A DNA stretch of 64,000 bases from Daphnia pulex (GCF_021134715.1 NC_060019.1:10554001-10618000); one strand, 5' to 3'; counted from the stretch's first letter, positions 11,996 through 26,200 are shown. The notes: a model not told the origin generated them from the letters alone. Numbers and translations: made by a program.

Positions 11996-14900
11996 CTTCA
12001 TTGTCGATGGAGAAGAGGCCCAGGCCGGTGCCGCCGCGGATGGCGTACGAGAGCCGCGAGTCGTCGCCGGAAGGATCCGCATCGGTGGCGGTGACTTTGG
12101 CCACTAATGTGCCCGGCGGCGCGTTCTCACGTACGCTGGCCTCCGTGACAAAGTCTTCGAAGCGTGGAGCGTAGAGGTTCTCGTTGACGTCGACCACTTC
12201 GACGGCCAGGTAGGCCTCGCTGGACAGGGAAGGCGAGCCGCGGTCCTTGGCGCGGACCGTCAAATTGTAGACGGAGCGGTCCTCAAAGTCCAATCGGCGG
12301 GCCAGTCGCACCGTTCCAGTCACTTTGTCGATGCTGAACTGCTCGACGATTTCCGAGGCGTAGCTGGACGCCAGGCTGTAACGGACGACGCCGCCCAGTC
12401 CGAGGTCGGGATCGCTGGCTTCGACCAAAGCCACAACGGCACCGACGGGCATGTCTTCCCGGATTTTGACCACTTGCCAGGGACGGGCGAAACGAGGGGC
12501 TACGTCGTTGACGTCCAAAATGCGGACGCGGACCAAAGCCTTGGCCGTCAATCCGGGTCCATTGGGCGACCCGTCTCGAGCGATAACGACGACCTCGTAA
12601 AAGTCGCGCCTCTCCCGATCCAGCTGGCCGGAAACGGTGAGCAATCCAGTGTTGGGGTCAAGTTTCAAGTCCGACGACTCGCCGCCGGCCAGGGCGAACG
12701 TGATTTTGGCGTTGTCACCCTCGTCGGCGTCGTTGGCGCTCAGCTGAGCCACCGACGTGCCGATTTGAGCCGTTTCAGCAATCGAGACGCTGATGACGGG
12801 CCGATCGAATCGCGGCGGATTGTCGTTGACGTCCGTCACGATGACGGGCAGGATCCTCCACGCCGATTTCTGGGGTTGACCCAAGTCGAAAACGGTCACG
12901 TTGAGCGAGTAGCCGGCGCGCTTCTCGCGGTCCAGCTGGCCAGCCACCCGCAGGAGACCCGACTCGGTATCGATTTGAAATGCGGAATCGTCGTCGCCTC
13001 CAGAAATGACATAGACCAGCAAACCGTTGTATCCGTGATCACGATCTCTGGCCCTGAGGCGGATCAATGGCGTCCCGCTCGATACCGACTCGTTGACACG
13101 GACCTGTGATTTATTGTGGAACCGCAACATTTGCACAAGTTGATTTATTTGTTTCGATTGGGGAACGTTCAAAGAAAAAGAAAAGAAAAAAGGACGGACG
13201 AAAATGAAGTTTCAGTTTCAGTTTCTCTCGGTGATTTATACCTGAACGGGGAAATCGTAAAATTCCGGTGTGTGGACGTTCTGGCCGTACCGCGACGGAA
13301 GTGGAGGCAGTTCCGTGACCGGATCAGAGTCATCGCCGCCCGCCTGCTGCCTTTTAGCGGCCGTATTGATCATCTCCAGGAGCCTCTTGTCCAGTCCAGT
13401 TTCTCGGCACTCGAAGCGCGACTCGTCCTCGCCTCGCACTCCGCCCGTCAGATGGATCCGAATCGTCATGATGTCGGCAAAGTGCTGGCCATCGGTGGCC
13501 GTTACGTTGACGAATCGCTCGCTGATGCCAAGGTCCGAAAGGTCGCAGGCGACGCCCAGGGCGCCAGACGACGAGTCCAGACTGAAGCAGCCGTCCTCGT
13601 TGCCGGAGACGATCCGGTAGACGACGGCGTTGCCCTGGTCGAAATCGACGGCCGACAGAGTCAAGAGCTCAGAGCCGATGGCCGTCGTCCGCGGCACGCG
13701 TCCGACGCAGCCGACCCGCTGGAACTGCGGCCGATTGTCATTGACATCACGGACGACGACCGTTACCAGCAGCTCAGATTGGCGTCGGTAGGGCGTCCCC
13801 CAGTCGGAGGCCCGGATTTTCAGCAAGTACCTGCAAAAGGTCACGCGCCAAACAGATTTTATTTTTAAAATGTAACATCCGGAATTTGCATTCATCAAAA
13901 TAAACGATTCTCAAAAGCTAGCTAGAGCTACACCGGAGATTGAAATCCAGCCGCCGGAAGCGCACCGATTCCGTCTTGATGTAAATGTCTTTTTGAGGGG
14001 AAACGGAACATGTCAGGGGGAAAGGTATGTCGCCATTTCCCAAATGAATATTTCACAAACACATTCCGTGCGCATAGGTTAAAGCAGCAGCAGCAGCGTC
14101 GCAAGATGAGAAAATTCCCAGCTGGACCCGTGTACAAATGTACAATCGACCTTTATCCCCCAAAACTCGAGACGACTGGGCTTTTGTCTCGATTCCGGCC
14201 CAAAAAAAGGAAAATAGACAACAACAACTACTTCAGTCTAAACACACAAACACAACCACAAGAGCTAGACAAGACATAGTCATTCCAAGACTTTTGAAAG
14301 AATTCCAATAGCCTCTACGATTCAAATAAAAATAACGAACCAATTGACTGTCTGCATTTTCAATCCATCATTGAACACGAGCAAACAAATTTACAATTAA
14401 ATAGAAAACTGGTACCTGCTACATTGACTGAACTAGAATTGAAGATGTTTGAGGCCGAAGCTTGATTTCTTCTCTGGGCCAAGGTGTTTAAGTGTTTTTG
14501 TGATTTGCCATGACTACTCATTTGACACATACAATATTGGTTCTAGCCCTCCACTTTTTCCCCCCACTCACTCAAATCTGGGTAGAGCTCGGCATTTTGC
14601 CAATCTACATTAAAATATGTTCACTACTTTCTATGTTCTTCTTTTGCTTACGAGGCATGTTTTGTTACACTGCTTGCTTGTCCGAAACATGAATTTAGCT
14701 AAACCAAACAGCACTCTTTAGAACAAAAGAACTTTACTAAACTCTGCAAACACGTGCGTCTTCAACGCACACACAGAAACAATCAATTTGACTTGTCGTC
14801 TGTTACAGGCCCTACAGCTGCTACAGGGTTCTCTACTCCTAAAGCCGTTCTTTCCCTCCAAAAAAGTAAGGATGTTGTCATGTTGCGACAAATTGCCAAA

Positions 14901-17000
14901 AATTGAAAACTGCTAGTAAAATTTCGATTTTCCAAGAGATTTCCGAAAAAGTTACTCAAATTCAATGATTTCCAAGACTTTTCCAAGAATTCCAGAATGA
15001 TGGGAACTGGGAACCCTGACTAGCAGTTGTTGCAGATAGTTGTTTGTTTGGCAACATTTCCAAGTCTAGTCTTTTCTTACCTCCGGCGTCCGGTTTCGTA
15101 GTCGAGCGTTTCGGTGGTGCGGATGGCTCCGGTGAAAGGATCCACTTCGAAGGGGACGGGCGCCAGATTAGCCAGGCTGTAACTGATGTATGCATTCTCA
15201 CCGGCGTCGGCGTCACGTGCCGTGGCTCTGGCCACTTCAGCGCCGGCCTGCTCGTTCTCATCCACCTGCGAACGTGAACAAGAGGGGAAGGAGGGGGAGC
15301 GAAACGTTAATTATTCATCATCATCCGGAGCAGAAGAAAGACAAAAAGAAAGACAAAGACAAAAGACAAACCTGAATCTCCAGGACGCCGCCCGGCTGCT
15401 GGTAGAAAATGGGGTCGTTGTCGTTGGCATCCAGCACTTGGACTGTGATTTTAGCCGACGACTGTTGACGTGTGCCGGCCGTGCCCTGATCGATGGCGCT
15501 GACGGTGAGGATGTGCTCGGCCCTCATTTCGGCGTCCAGCGGCAAGGCCGTGTAGAGGACGCCCGAGGTGGGATTGATGCGAAAATGTCCGCCTTGGTTG
15601 CCGCCGACAATGCTCAGCTGGACCTGGGCGTTGCGTCCCTGGTCCTGGTCGGAAACGCGGAGGCGGATGAGGGGAGTGCCGACGGGCGCCGTTTCCACGA
15701 TCCGCACTTCGTAGTGCTCGCGATCAAAGACGGGCGCGTGATCGTTCCAGTCCGAGACCGTCACGTGAAGGGTGGCCGTCGAGTTGCGCGGCGGCGTCCC
15801 GCCGTCCACGGCCCTAAGGGTCAAGTTGTAGCCCATCGGGGCCCTTTCGCGGTCCAGTAATTTGAGAACGGCAATGTTGAATTCAGCTGCGCCATTGTTG
15901 TTGCTGTTGTTCTTATCATTACTGTTGCCTGGCTGGCCGCCGGTTCCGACTCGCTGGACTCGAAAATAACCGTCCGGATCTCCGTCGACGATCTCCAGCG
16001 AGCGAATTTGGCCGCTAGGGCCGGCGTCTGCATCTTCAACCCGGACAACGGCATAAACATCCACTTGCGATTGCTCGACAACTTCCGGCAAGTGGCGGAC
16101 GTGAATGCGGGGCTCGTGCTGGTTGACCCGCAAGACGTGGACGCGGACCCTGGCACGGGAAGAGGCGCCGACGACGGCGGCTCCCAATTTGGGCCCTCGA
16201 TCGCTGGCCAAAACGGCCAGTTCGTGAAACGGCTGGTCGGCAAAGACGAGCGGCCTCGTCAACGAGATGACGCCCGTCAGCGGGTGGACGGCGAACGTGT
16301 CCGACGGCTCGGCCAGCGAATAGTAAATCTCGCCGTTGACTCCGACGTCGGCGTCGTCGGCTTTGACCTGGACCAGCGAGACGTGGAGAGCCGAGTCTTC
16401 CGGCACGTTGACTTCGTATTCACTGGGATAAAAGAGCGGACTCAGGTCATTGGTATCCTGGACGTAGACCCAGACGTCGGCCTCGGCGTCCGGCAGGTCG
16501 GAATCGGACCCGTCGACGGCCGACCTGAGCATGGCCCGCACCCGCAGTTTGTGCAGTTCCGTCCGCTCCCGGTTGAGCACGTCCACCTGTCCGGTTCGAG
16601 TTCTCAACAGTAGGAAACTGAAATCACCAACTTGACGGGCCTCGGCTTTGAAGAGTTTGTTCTTGTCGCCGCTGATGATGCGGTAGCGGATATCCGTGGC
16701 AGAAGCCACTTCCGGTAACTGGATGCCCATCCGCTCCGTCTCCGGCTGTGCGTAGCTCTTGCCGATGTTGTTCTCGTAAATGGTGGCGTTATAACGCGGG
16801 CGGGTGAACGACAATTTCCGGCCGTCGGCCAGTCCGACGGCCACGTACAACACAATCACCAAGACTTGCATCCAGCAGCAACACGTCGTCGTCGTCGTTG
16901 TTGTCCTGTCGAGGTGTCGTCGGATGGGCTCCAACGGCCTCCTCCTCCTTCGCCTCCTTTTAGGATCGTCCCGATCCTGTGTCGTCCCGTCCATCCTCAT
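11996..17000 (-). CDS. kug: Fat-like giant cadherin (kugelei/FAT1-3 type), N-terminal four exons, partial
   Basis: Type I membrane cadherin of the Fat family; known Fat-like members act in planar polarity and in organising basal actin of epithelia. Exons (minus): 17000-15372, 15265-15081, 13830-13242 and 13103-11996, with phases that join cleanly (0, 2, 0, then 1 at the exit). This gives about 1170 residues. A hydrophobic signal segment lies at residues 44-58, followed by a first repeat with YNATIYEN and a LFKAE segment typical of FAT1-3. Cadherin repeats 1-9 are complete and repeat 10 begins before the last donor. Calcium-binding DxNDN motifs (DVNDNPP, DANDNDP, DVNDNRP), LDRE and DADxGxN recur. 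The YLLKIRASDWG segment and the ECRETG linker before repeat 7 are Fat-like signatures. The family has about 34 repeats, so three quarters of the protein lie beyond the left edge. The true start may be Met44 (16871), because the upstream 43 codons are repeat-derived. The opposite strand carries long open frames that are only shadows. Confidence 0.9.
13104..13241 (-). other. Intron 3 of the Fat-like gene
   Basis: 138-bp intron with a GTATAA donor and a CACAG acceptor. It separates the linker exon from the exon coding cadherin repeats 7-10. The junction is phase 0 (VQ then VRVNE). Confidence 0.85.
13831..15080 (-). other. Intron 2 of the Fat-like gene (1250 bp)
   Basis: Donor GTAAG after 15081 and acceptor TTTTGCAG before 13830. 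Joining restores an AGG codon and a normal repeat-5 sequence (LDYETGRR then YLLKIRASDWG). The intron holds a 55-nt exon-like segment near 13934-13988 that does not fit the upstream phase. Otherwise it is AT-rich and has nothing recognisable. Confidence 0.85.
15266..15371 (-). other. Intron 1 of the Fat-like gene (106 bp)
   Basis: Donor GTTTGT and acceptor CGCAG. The junction is phase 0 within cadherin repeat 5 (LEIQ then VDENEQAG). Confidence 0.85.
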
Positions 17001-20000
17001 CTATCACTCGAAAATTCCCAAATACTTTCCGGAGACGAAAAGGAAAAGAAGTTCGGCGTCCTTCACCTCGTCATATCTCGTTCAAGATTGTCGGTTGGCG
17101 GCTCCCTGCAATTCCGGAAATAAAAAGAAAAGAACCCAAAAATAAATAAAGGAGAACGTGAATTTTTCCGTATTACAAATTCCCAGACACATTTCTGTTG
17201 TTTTTCTGTTGTTTCAATCGTTTCATTGTGTGTGACACGCTAATGGGCGCGGTCGGGCAAGAGGACGAAACAAGTGGAATAAACTCGACGGAATTTCCCA
17301 ATTTTCCTGGAATGTTTCTCGTTTTGTTTATTTAGTTGTTTGAATCCCTTTGCAAGTCATTTTTTTCCTGTGGATAGGCCACGGAATATGTACGTAGGTA
17401 CGATTGTCGGCTATAGACAATATATGTACATGTAATAAGAACAAAATTTCATCGTTTATAGTGCTGGCCGGCCCAGCCCGGTTCGTTTTTTTGTTTTGGG
17501 AAGTTCCAGGGAAAAAAGCCAACACCATTTCCGCGTGCGAGTGGCACGCACCAGAGCAGCACGGGAGTCGTAAAAAAAAAAAGCCACTACTACTTTTGCA
17601 TAGCTCTCAAAGGCAGCCAACAATAGCGTATACGGTACAAGGTTCTTTCTCTCTCTTCATATTTTCGCCACATTTTTAAATTTGGCACAGAAACAACAAA
17701 CAAAAATAACAAAAACGAAAACGCTTCCGGGCGGATTGTTTTGTTTTTTCACTCTCTCGGAAAAACGATTCACAGTATGTCGTCGTTCTTTTTTTCCTCC
17801 TCCTCCGACCTGGCGTGGGGGGGAGAAACAAGGCCACCACCAACGCAGTTGAGATAATAACTCACGAATTATCTTTTTTCTTTCCTTCTTATATTCTCTT
17901 CTTTCGACTCAAAGACTCCCCCGCGGTTTCACCTTTTGACTTCTTCTTCTTCTTCTTCCTACCAAGGATTTTGTTTTAAAAAGGAAAAAATTTGAAAAAG
18001 AAAAAGCACTTGGGCGGTGTCAGGTGAAAGATGATGCCCGTCTACGCCTTTTGTGGCGGGTGATCCGGATTTGGTCAAAAGCGTCAAGAGAGAAAGAGAG
18101 AGGAGCGGTGGGGATTGAGAGAAGAGAATCCATTAAAAAAAAAGAAAAGAAAAAAAAGTTCCCAAATAGAAAACAAAATAGGTAACCCGAGGCATTGTTG
18201 TACGTACGTATGAATTGTACGTGTGTCGAAATAACACAGACGTCACATGCACACACACACAAGCACAAAAGGAGATCTGTGCCTTTTGCTGGACAAGTTA
18301 AAAGCTCAAACCAAGTGAGAGAGCACTCACGGAGGCGGTGCGGCCATTATCAACCGGCGCAGACACAAAGAGGGGCAAGACACACACACAAACTATTTAA
18401 AAAAAAAGAAATTGAAATGATCTCTTTAGTTGGGGCGGTGTGTGTGTAAATCGTTCGGCCTGCCCGTAGGTCTGCTCGAGTTTCTTGTCTCCATTTCAAT
18501 AATCTTTCGGCTTTAGGGAGACAAGCAGAAATGAAAAAGGCCACGCATGAAAGAAAAAGATGGAATAGATCACACCACAACAAGAAACTAGACGCCTAAT
18601 TTTGTGTTTCTCCTATTATCGCGTGTGTGAGTGTGTGTGTATATTTTAATAAACAGAAAAAAAAAGAGAGTGGGGGGTGGTAGTAGCCGGCGTAATACTT
18701 TCATGAAGGGCAGCGGGAGTAGCAGAATACAAAGAATTTGGTTCATATTTTGTTGTTGTTTCGGTTGTTTCTCTTTTCAAAAAGAAAAAGAACCACACCC
18801 ATCGTGTCTGCCACACTGCCTATGATGTGTCCCGCGAGGGCTGGCCCCCAACAAGTCCTCCAGCTCGTCCACACACACACACACACTAATACACTAACTA
18901 CTAAAGTTGTCTTGTGTTCCGGTGCGGAGGGGTTAAGGGGCCAAAAGTTTCGAGACTCACTCTCGTGATTGTCCCTTTACGTTAATTAACAACACAACAA
19001 CGTCTCGTGTAATAATCGACCAGCTCTACGGCCCTCTTCAATATAATTAACATATTACAGCTAGATAGATTTTCGTTCTCTTTCTTTCCTCAAATTACAT
19101 TTCTCTCATTAAAAAAAAAAAGAAAAGTTTTCAAAAAATCTACGAAAGAGAAAAAAAAAATTCATTACCGAACATTTAATTTTTATGATTTCGTCGTATT
19201 CGGGCCGATAGAGTTATTGAACTTGAAAAAAACAGAACTAGAAAGGGGAAAATAATAATGAACTCCTTCTTCTTCTTCTCCTTGGTGTGTCTTGCATACC
19301 AAATGGCTGCCAGTTACTTTATGCCCTCGAATGGAATAATCATCACCAAAAAGTCAGTCCGAGAAGGAGGAAAATCAAAAATTCAATTGGGCCCCGAAAA
19401 GTTCTTCACATTCATTGCTATTAACTTCGTCTGACATGCAAATTTCTTATTCGGGAAGAAGCCAAGACCAAGCCAAGTCTTTGAACCACCACTACAGAGA
19501 GAGAGACCAAAAGGAGAGAGAGATCTTTAGACCGTGCCTCTCGTCCTTGTTTCAAAAAGGAAACGCTTGGAAACAAAAGAGAAGCCCCCGGTTAGAAGAG
19601 AAGAGAAAAATCTCCTATTCCAACAGCAGCAGGAGCAGCAAACAATTCTGAAACTTTTTCTTTCTCTTCTCTTAGCCATGTATAGCTCGTCCGTCTCCCA
19701 TCGCCAACTATGGTAGTCTAGTGGTGAGCTCTGGTCTTCTTCTTCTTCTTCTTGGGATCTAAAGGAGTTTTAGCCTCTCTACAGATTTTCTTCTTCACTT
19801 TCTCTCCATCGGAAAAAAATGTCGCAATTGTCTTTTCTTTTTTGTGTCTGTGTGAGGTCACAGTACATTACAAACAGAAAACAGTGTAGCGGATTAAACC
19901 TGTCAGATTACCACCGGAGAACAAGAAACTGAAAAAAGGCGGAGTTTTTCTCTTTTTTTCTTTAGTAAGAAAATGTAAAAAAGACAATCGAGTGTGTCCC

Positions 20001-22854
20001 GTAAGTAGTACACCCAAATCGGTTGGGACGTGGCCCGGGTCCCATCTCCCGCCTGCCTGCCTGCTCTTGTGTAATTCGGTTAATAAGCTCCAGTTAATGC
20101 GATTAAGACATTATTACGGGGATCTCGTCTACTATGTACATATAGAAGGCTGACGTCATCAACGTGTTCTCAAAATGGCGACTCACCCCCCTTGGAATTG
20201 GATTGGACGAGCGGCTCGGTCTGCGCTGCGCTTCAATATCTCGGACAGATGAGCAGTGACAGACTGGCGGCCGGGACGACATTTCATCATTTGCCGATAT
20301 CGCCTTTTCCTTGTCGATTTGATCGATTCAAAAGTCAGCCGAAAGATGAGCGATAGGACACGTTTCGACTGCTATTCTCTACCCCTCCAGTGAATAGCCA
20401 TAAGAGCATCCATCTCTGGGTGGTGCCCAGTCATTAAAACATCATCACCCACTATAAATAAGAGAGAGAAAAAAGGACGTCCGCCGCGTACTTGCACAGC
20501 AAACACAAGCACACACTCGAGACTTTGTGCTCGTCTCGGAGAATTGAAGCTGAATGGGAAAGAAATAAACAAACAAGTCGGAAAGCATTCACCACACAGT
20601 GGAGTCTAAGGAACAACATGGCGCGTTTCGTTGGAAAGCCCCAGAAATGTGTGGAGAGCAATCGTGGCAGTTGCGCCTATTGTTCTTCCCAAAATAAAAG
20701 GGAGAGCACATCCATCATGCGGGTGCCTTCGCCACCAGTTGATCGTTTTCTTTCTCGAGAGAAGCCCAAAAAGTCCTGGGCTTTTTTTTCTTATCCCTGC
20801 GTGTTGTTTGTTTACGTCTGAATGAATGGAATAATTCGACCCGAAAATTTCATAACCATAACACCGGAAACGTGCATTAGTTTTCTTTTCCATAAACTTA
20901 TTTCTTTCTCTCGGCTTCTGTGTGGAAAGAAAAACAAAAAAATGGGCGGCGGCGATTTTAAATAAAAAAGTTGAGCACAAAGTCAAAAAGGCAAAAGAAG
21001 AAGAAAAGCGTCTTGTGTGTCGAGCTCAAAGCTTTTGAGCTTTGGCGGTGTGTGCACTGTGTCGCGAGTTGCTTCATAGTGACAAGCCCAACCTTACATC
21101 TGCATCTCTTCTTCTTTGTCTTTCTCTAAATAGAAACTGACGAGATCAATGCCTCTCTTTTTCTGTGAAATGTCCAATTTTCAACCAGAGAGAAAAAAGT
21201 AGGGGGAGGGGGGGGGGGCGACGGAAGTGGCGGAAGAGACCAAACAAAAAATCTGGCAACACCTCCGAACAACTGTCATCGCTGGGCCGACACCCTCCGC
21301 CCGCCTAGCCCCTAGCCTAGTAGTTGGCGGATGATTTTGAATGGAGGGTGTGGAGGGAATTACACATTTCGGTCATTGCGAGGGGGAGACCAGTACAACG
21401 GCGTATGGGGACGCATTTTTTCCATTAAGACACGCCATCTGGTCCGTCCCCGACAACAAATCGAACAACAACAAAACAACAAAAAGAGAAAAGAAGAAGA
21501 TCAATTGTCTTTTTTGACACAACATCAAAAGTCGTCCCACCCTCCTTCTTTTGCCAAAATTGTGTGTGCCTTATCTGTCGGGGGTGGAAAGAAAATAATA
21601 ACAAAATAGGTGGCGAAAAAAGGAAGATGATGAAGCTCCAGCGTCTGCAATTGATGGTCGGAAATCAATGTCGAGTGCAGCGCAAACACACAGCGAGTTT
21701 TTCTTCCCATCAAAAACCCCGCCCTTGTGAGCGTCACTAGAGAGTCAAGTTAAGATGACGGAATACAACACAAACGGGGGCCCAACCAATCAACTAACCG
21801 ACTTTTGCTTCTTCTTCTTCTTTTCAATTCCCTTAAAGGAGACATGTTTTTTCTTTTCCTCCAGTGGACCTTACACGGACGCGAGTGCGTTTCCGACGAG
21901 TCACTTTCCGACGATACCACAAGTCGATTTGAAGGTAGAAAGAAAACGAACAAATTGAACATCAACCAAAATGAATAAGAAACAAAAAAATAAAATGACG
22001 AAATCGGCCCCTATTTTGTTGTATCAGATTTAACCTTTTTCGTATCGACGTACGACACACACAAAATGAGAAACTTTTGATTTTCTAAAAAAGGAATCAC
22101 AACGCAACTGACCGTAACGTCAATGACACGCTCGGCCAATCACCACAGTCGTTGGTAACCGAGTAACCCTCCCACCGGCCCCCGAAACTACAAAATGTTC
22201 AACAGTACGTCTAGACGGAAAGATTTTTCTGGAGGTTTTAACAAGAAGAGAAGAAAAGAAAAAAAAAGTGGCGGCCGGCGGAATCTAACGTGAAAAAAAT
22301 TTAAACAAAAATATCCAGTTAGGGAGCCGCTGGAGATATAACCGGTTTTTCTTTCAGTTTTTGATGTGCGACGTCACATCTGTAAAGTCCAAGCCCAATC
22401 ACAAATCAATATCGATGAATGGACAGGATAAAGAGGCCATGCAGTATCTCTGCTTGCATAACCAACCCCAGCCAACCAACCGTCGAGCTTTCACTTTTTT
22501 CTCCGGTTACATTCGTATTGATTTTACTTTGATTCTCGAAAAAAAGGATAAAGTGGATTTTGTGTCGTGTTCATTCCGTACTTCATCATCTTTTTTTCTT
22601 TTTTACCAACGTGTCACGTCGGTTGGCCGTGTCCTCCAAAGTTGACGCTGGGCCTCTCCATTTCTCTCTTATTTTTTGTTGCACTGTCATCAAAGAGACA
22701 ACGTCATCACACACACGGAAAAATCCAAACACTCGACAACGCCTTTGACGAACAGGTGACGCCACCACCACCACAGTTCAACTTATTTAATAGAAAATCT
22801 ACGCCAAGGACAACAATACAGGAGGCGCCATTGCTGAATCATTATCTCATTCTC

Positions 22855-22895
22855 GCTGTTGCTGCTGCTGCTGCTGCTAATAATAATAATAATAA
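22855..22895. repeat. Compound (GCT)n(AAT)n microsatellite
   Basis: About eight GCT units run directly into about five to six AAT units. Creates poly-Ala/poly-Asn and poly-Leu open-frame stretches that are not coding evidence. Confidence 0.9.
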
Positions 22896-23261
22896 CAGCA
22901 CGGGGGGAATAGAGACGGGCCAATTTCCTGGAATCTGCACGAGTGCAGTAAGCAGTTGGTGCTGTGCTATCCGGCCAAATAGGAGCCACAATTTTTTTTT
23001 TCTTTTTCTTTTCTTCGTCCTTTCAATGATTGAATAAACAGGCAGAAGGCGGGATAAAGAACGAAGCCATTTATTCTTCTCCTGCAGGGACATTTATTCT
23101 CCCCCCCCCCTTCATTTTTGACAATAAGCTATCGGATAACGTAACACGAGAACTGGATGATCGTGTCTCTCTTTCGTCTGTTGGGACTTTCCTTCCCCAA
23201 GTTGTTTTTCCTTTCTCTACTTTTATTTATTATTTAAAAGGCGATTTAGCCCATCAAAGTA

Positions 23262-23282
23262 TACACACACACACACACACAC
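23262..23282. repeat. (AC)n microsatellite
   Basis: About ten tandem AC units in the gene-poor region. Confidence 0.9.
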
Positions 23283-26200
23283 CGGGAGTAGTATCCAATA
23301 CGCTTACAAACGGGGGGCTATAAACGGAGACTTGCTTATATTCTCTCTAACGTCTGGCGGTATTAAAAAGATTATCCAAAGTTGTTGTTGGAATTCTCCA
23401 ACGGCCGGAAACGGAAGGTACCATTTTGCTTCGATAGCACAAATGGCTTCTCCTATTCCCTTTTTTCTTCTTTCCTTTGGCTCTTGGCTGAACTGCTATA
23501 GCTCTCTGATCTACCAACTTTGAACGTGTATAATATTCATACAGTGTGGCTGCATTAGAAGATGTGGCAGCCAACGGGCTGAAGCTTCTCCCAGCGGGGA
23601 TGCAGCAGGCGGACTCGAACTGAACACATTTAGATGCATCGGTTTCCTTATTACTACGTGACTCTCTCTACTCTCTCTCTGTGTATATTATACTAAGCAA
23701 CAACGATTACAACCACTACTACTAGAGATAAGGAAAGAATAAGAATGAAAAAGAAAAAAAAGCAAAGAAAAGAGCCAAAGTTGATTACGGCGACCTCTGG
23801 AGAGGGAATGTTGTTGTGTTGTTCTCTCATCCATCAAGCTTCCAAAAACAGTTCATCAAATTTACAAGGCCAACTCTCCATTCTGAGCACACAGAGACTC
23901 GACTCACTCACGTGATATTACATCGCAATTGGATAAGAAGAATGTCGCCATGAATGTGTAGCACTCAGCCAAATTACGTTTAATTTTTGGGATTGTTATC
24001 ACTGCCCGTTTCTCCATCATCATCGCTGGATGTCTCCGACAATAAAGATGTCACCAGAACAATCCCTGAGACTTTTTCTTTCTTACAAATGCAGCAGAGA
24101 GGGACTCTCGACTTTTGCAGATGGATTGGTGTCTGTAAGAAGAAGAGATTGGAGGGGGGGAGCGAGTGGCCTGCTGCTGGACTCGGCCTCCCCCGTGGAG
24201 AGTGTCAAAGCTCCTGCTGGCAATTTATTCTTTGCACAGTAAATCACAGTCAGTTTAAAACGTTACGAGTTTTGCTTGTTAAAGTTCGTTAACAAGACGG
24301 TTCTCTCAATTTCAGCGAGATTCGAATTTCTCCCTTTCTCGTGGAGGAGGAGGACTAGAACGTTTTCCACCTCTTCTTCTTCTTCCTCCTTCCATTCGTA
24401 TGTGAACAGAACACACAGGTGTTGAGCGAAGGAGACGGACAGATGGCAAAGGGCGCGGCGTTACGCTCAATTCTATTTTGCCTTTTTTTCTTTCCTTTTT
24501 TCTTTCCTTCATTCTCCTTCGCTTCGGCCCTTTACTTTCTGGGTTGAGTTGTTCAAACCTGCTGGTTCCAGAGCAACCAAGAAGAAGATTCCTCCAGGGC
24601 ACATCCCCCCCCCCTCCAATCTCGCTAGCCCCTCAAACACACGTACCATATAATTTCCCTTGGCTTTTTATATTCTCTTTCTATCGTCGAGTTCCAAAAC
24701 TCGCTCGGGCCCATTTTCCAGAAGAAAATAAGAAACGAGAAAACAACAAAAACTTGAAAAAATATAATCTTTCTTTCTCCAATTTCTTCGAATCTCTTTC
24801 TCTTCTCGTGTGTTATCTTTCCGGCATCCAACGGAAACAAAACCGACTGTGGACTGGCTCTCTGTCTCTCTCTCCGTGTGTGTGTATAAATATCGAAACT
24901 TTTATTTACCAAGAAATTCGAGGGGAAAAAAAGAAGGAAGATGGGCGGGTTTTGTGGTCATGGCACGAAGACACAAACAACACATTTTTTCAATAAAAAT
25001 AAAAAAATAAAATTCGTAAAATTTCGTTTTCTTTTAAAAAAAAGAGGGGAACATTCTGGGGTCAAAACAGCCCTAGCCACCACAGCAGCACAAGTTTAAT
25101 GAGGGGGTATATATATATAGGAGGGGTGAAAGAGGTCCTCGAGGGCAACAAGAAGGGAACCGGAGAAACGACACACAGAGTTGTATATCTATAAAAGTTT
25201 TGTGGAAAAAACATTCATTTTTTTCCTTCCTTCTCTCCGGATAGTTTGCAATTGAAAAAAGACCGCCATATTGAATTCGCTAGGGCCCCATAAATCAAAA
25301 CAAGGGAAAGATAAGTCGGTGAAAGACAAAAATATCTGACGAGTTGAGTCTCACTACTGGCACAATCAGAAGGCATCGTAAAAAAAAGAATTCAAAGACA
25401 ATTCTGTTTCATCTTTTCTCAATAGAAGAAGAAAGGTTCCGCACAATCTTTCCCTTCTTATCTTTTTTTCTCCCACTTGACCCCGAACTGAAAAATTTTT
25501 TTTTTTAAAGGTTATTTTTGTTATTTTTGGTTGTTTGTTTCTTTTCTCTTCCAAAAGGGAAGACGAAAAAGTCAAAGCACCGGTTGATTCAAACAGGATG
25601 CGTGACTCTGATCAATGGATCCGATTGCTTTCACCTCTCGCCAAGAAAGAAACACTGGAGAAGAATGGAAGGTTGGTGGTTACGAGATCCCATTCAATGA
25701 GGTAAAAACCGTTTTTTCGTGTTGGAAATCTTTCATCCGTGCAGTCGACACAAGGGGGGATAGAAAAATTTATTGAATAGAAGGAGCGGAAATTTATAAT
25801 AAGAAGATAGATGCGGATGAGTGTGTGTGTGTGTGTGCAGGTATTGTCGATGACGAACAACAACACCAGAGTCGATATGGCATTACACCAAAGAGCTACA
25901 TAAAAAAGCTGTGGCTTTTCATATAAGCCAGATAAACGAGACAAGGCAATGGACGGTATAAAAACCTCCTCAAAAAGAAGAAGAAGAAAAGGCAGCTCAC
26001 AAACTTTATTCGGGACGGCAGATGCGCAACGTGACCCGCATCACAACAGGTCTCTTTCTCTCCATCCTTATTGGAAACGAATTTCTATCCCCCTCCCCCT
26101 CAAAATCAACAAATTATTCGATAATAATAACCCGGGGCTTTCAGCGACAAGACGGACATTCTTGACTGGGAAATAAACGGTCAAAAGTCGACCCCTGGAC

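Noticed and set aside
12474..13868. Long plus-strand open frames (211 and 250 codons) opposite the Fat-like exons
   Set aside because: Shadows of the GC-rich cadherin exons. The minus-strand frames carry the cadherin motifs and matching splice sites.
15186..16613. Plus-strand open frames (224 and 201 codons) opposite Fat-like exon 1
   Set aside because: Antisense shadow of exon 1; no motif of its own.
19700..19745. tRNA-like stretch (GGTAGTCTAGTGGTGAGCTCTGG resembles a D-arm region)
   Set aside because: Followed by a CTT repeat; no anticodon arm, no T-arm box B and no acceptor pairing.
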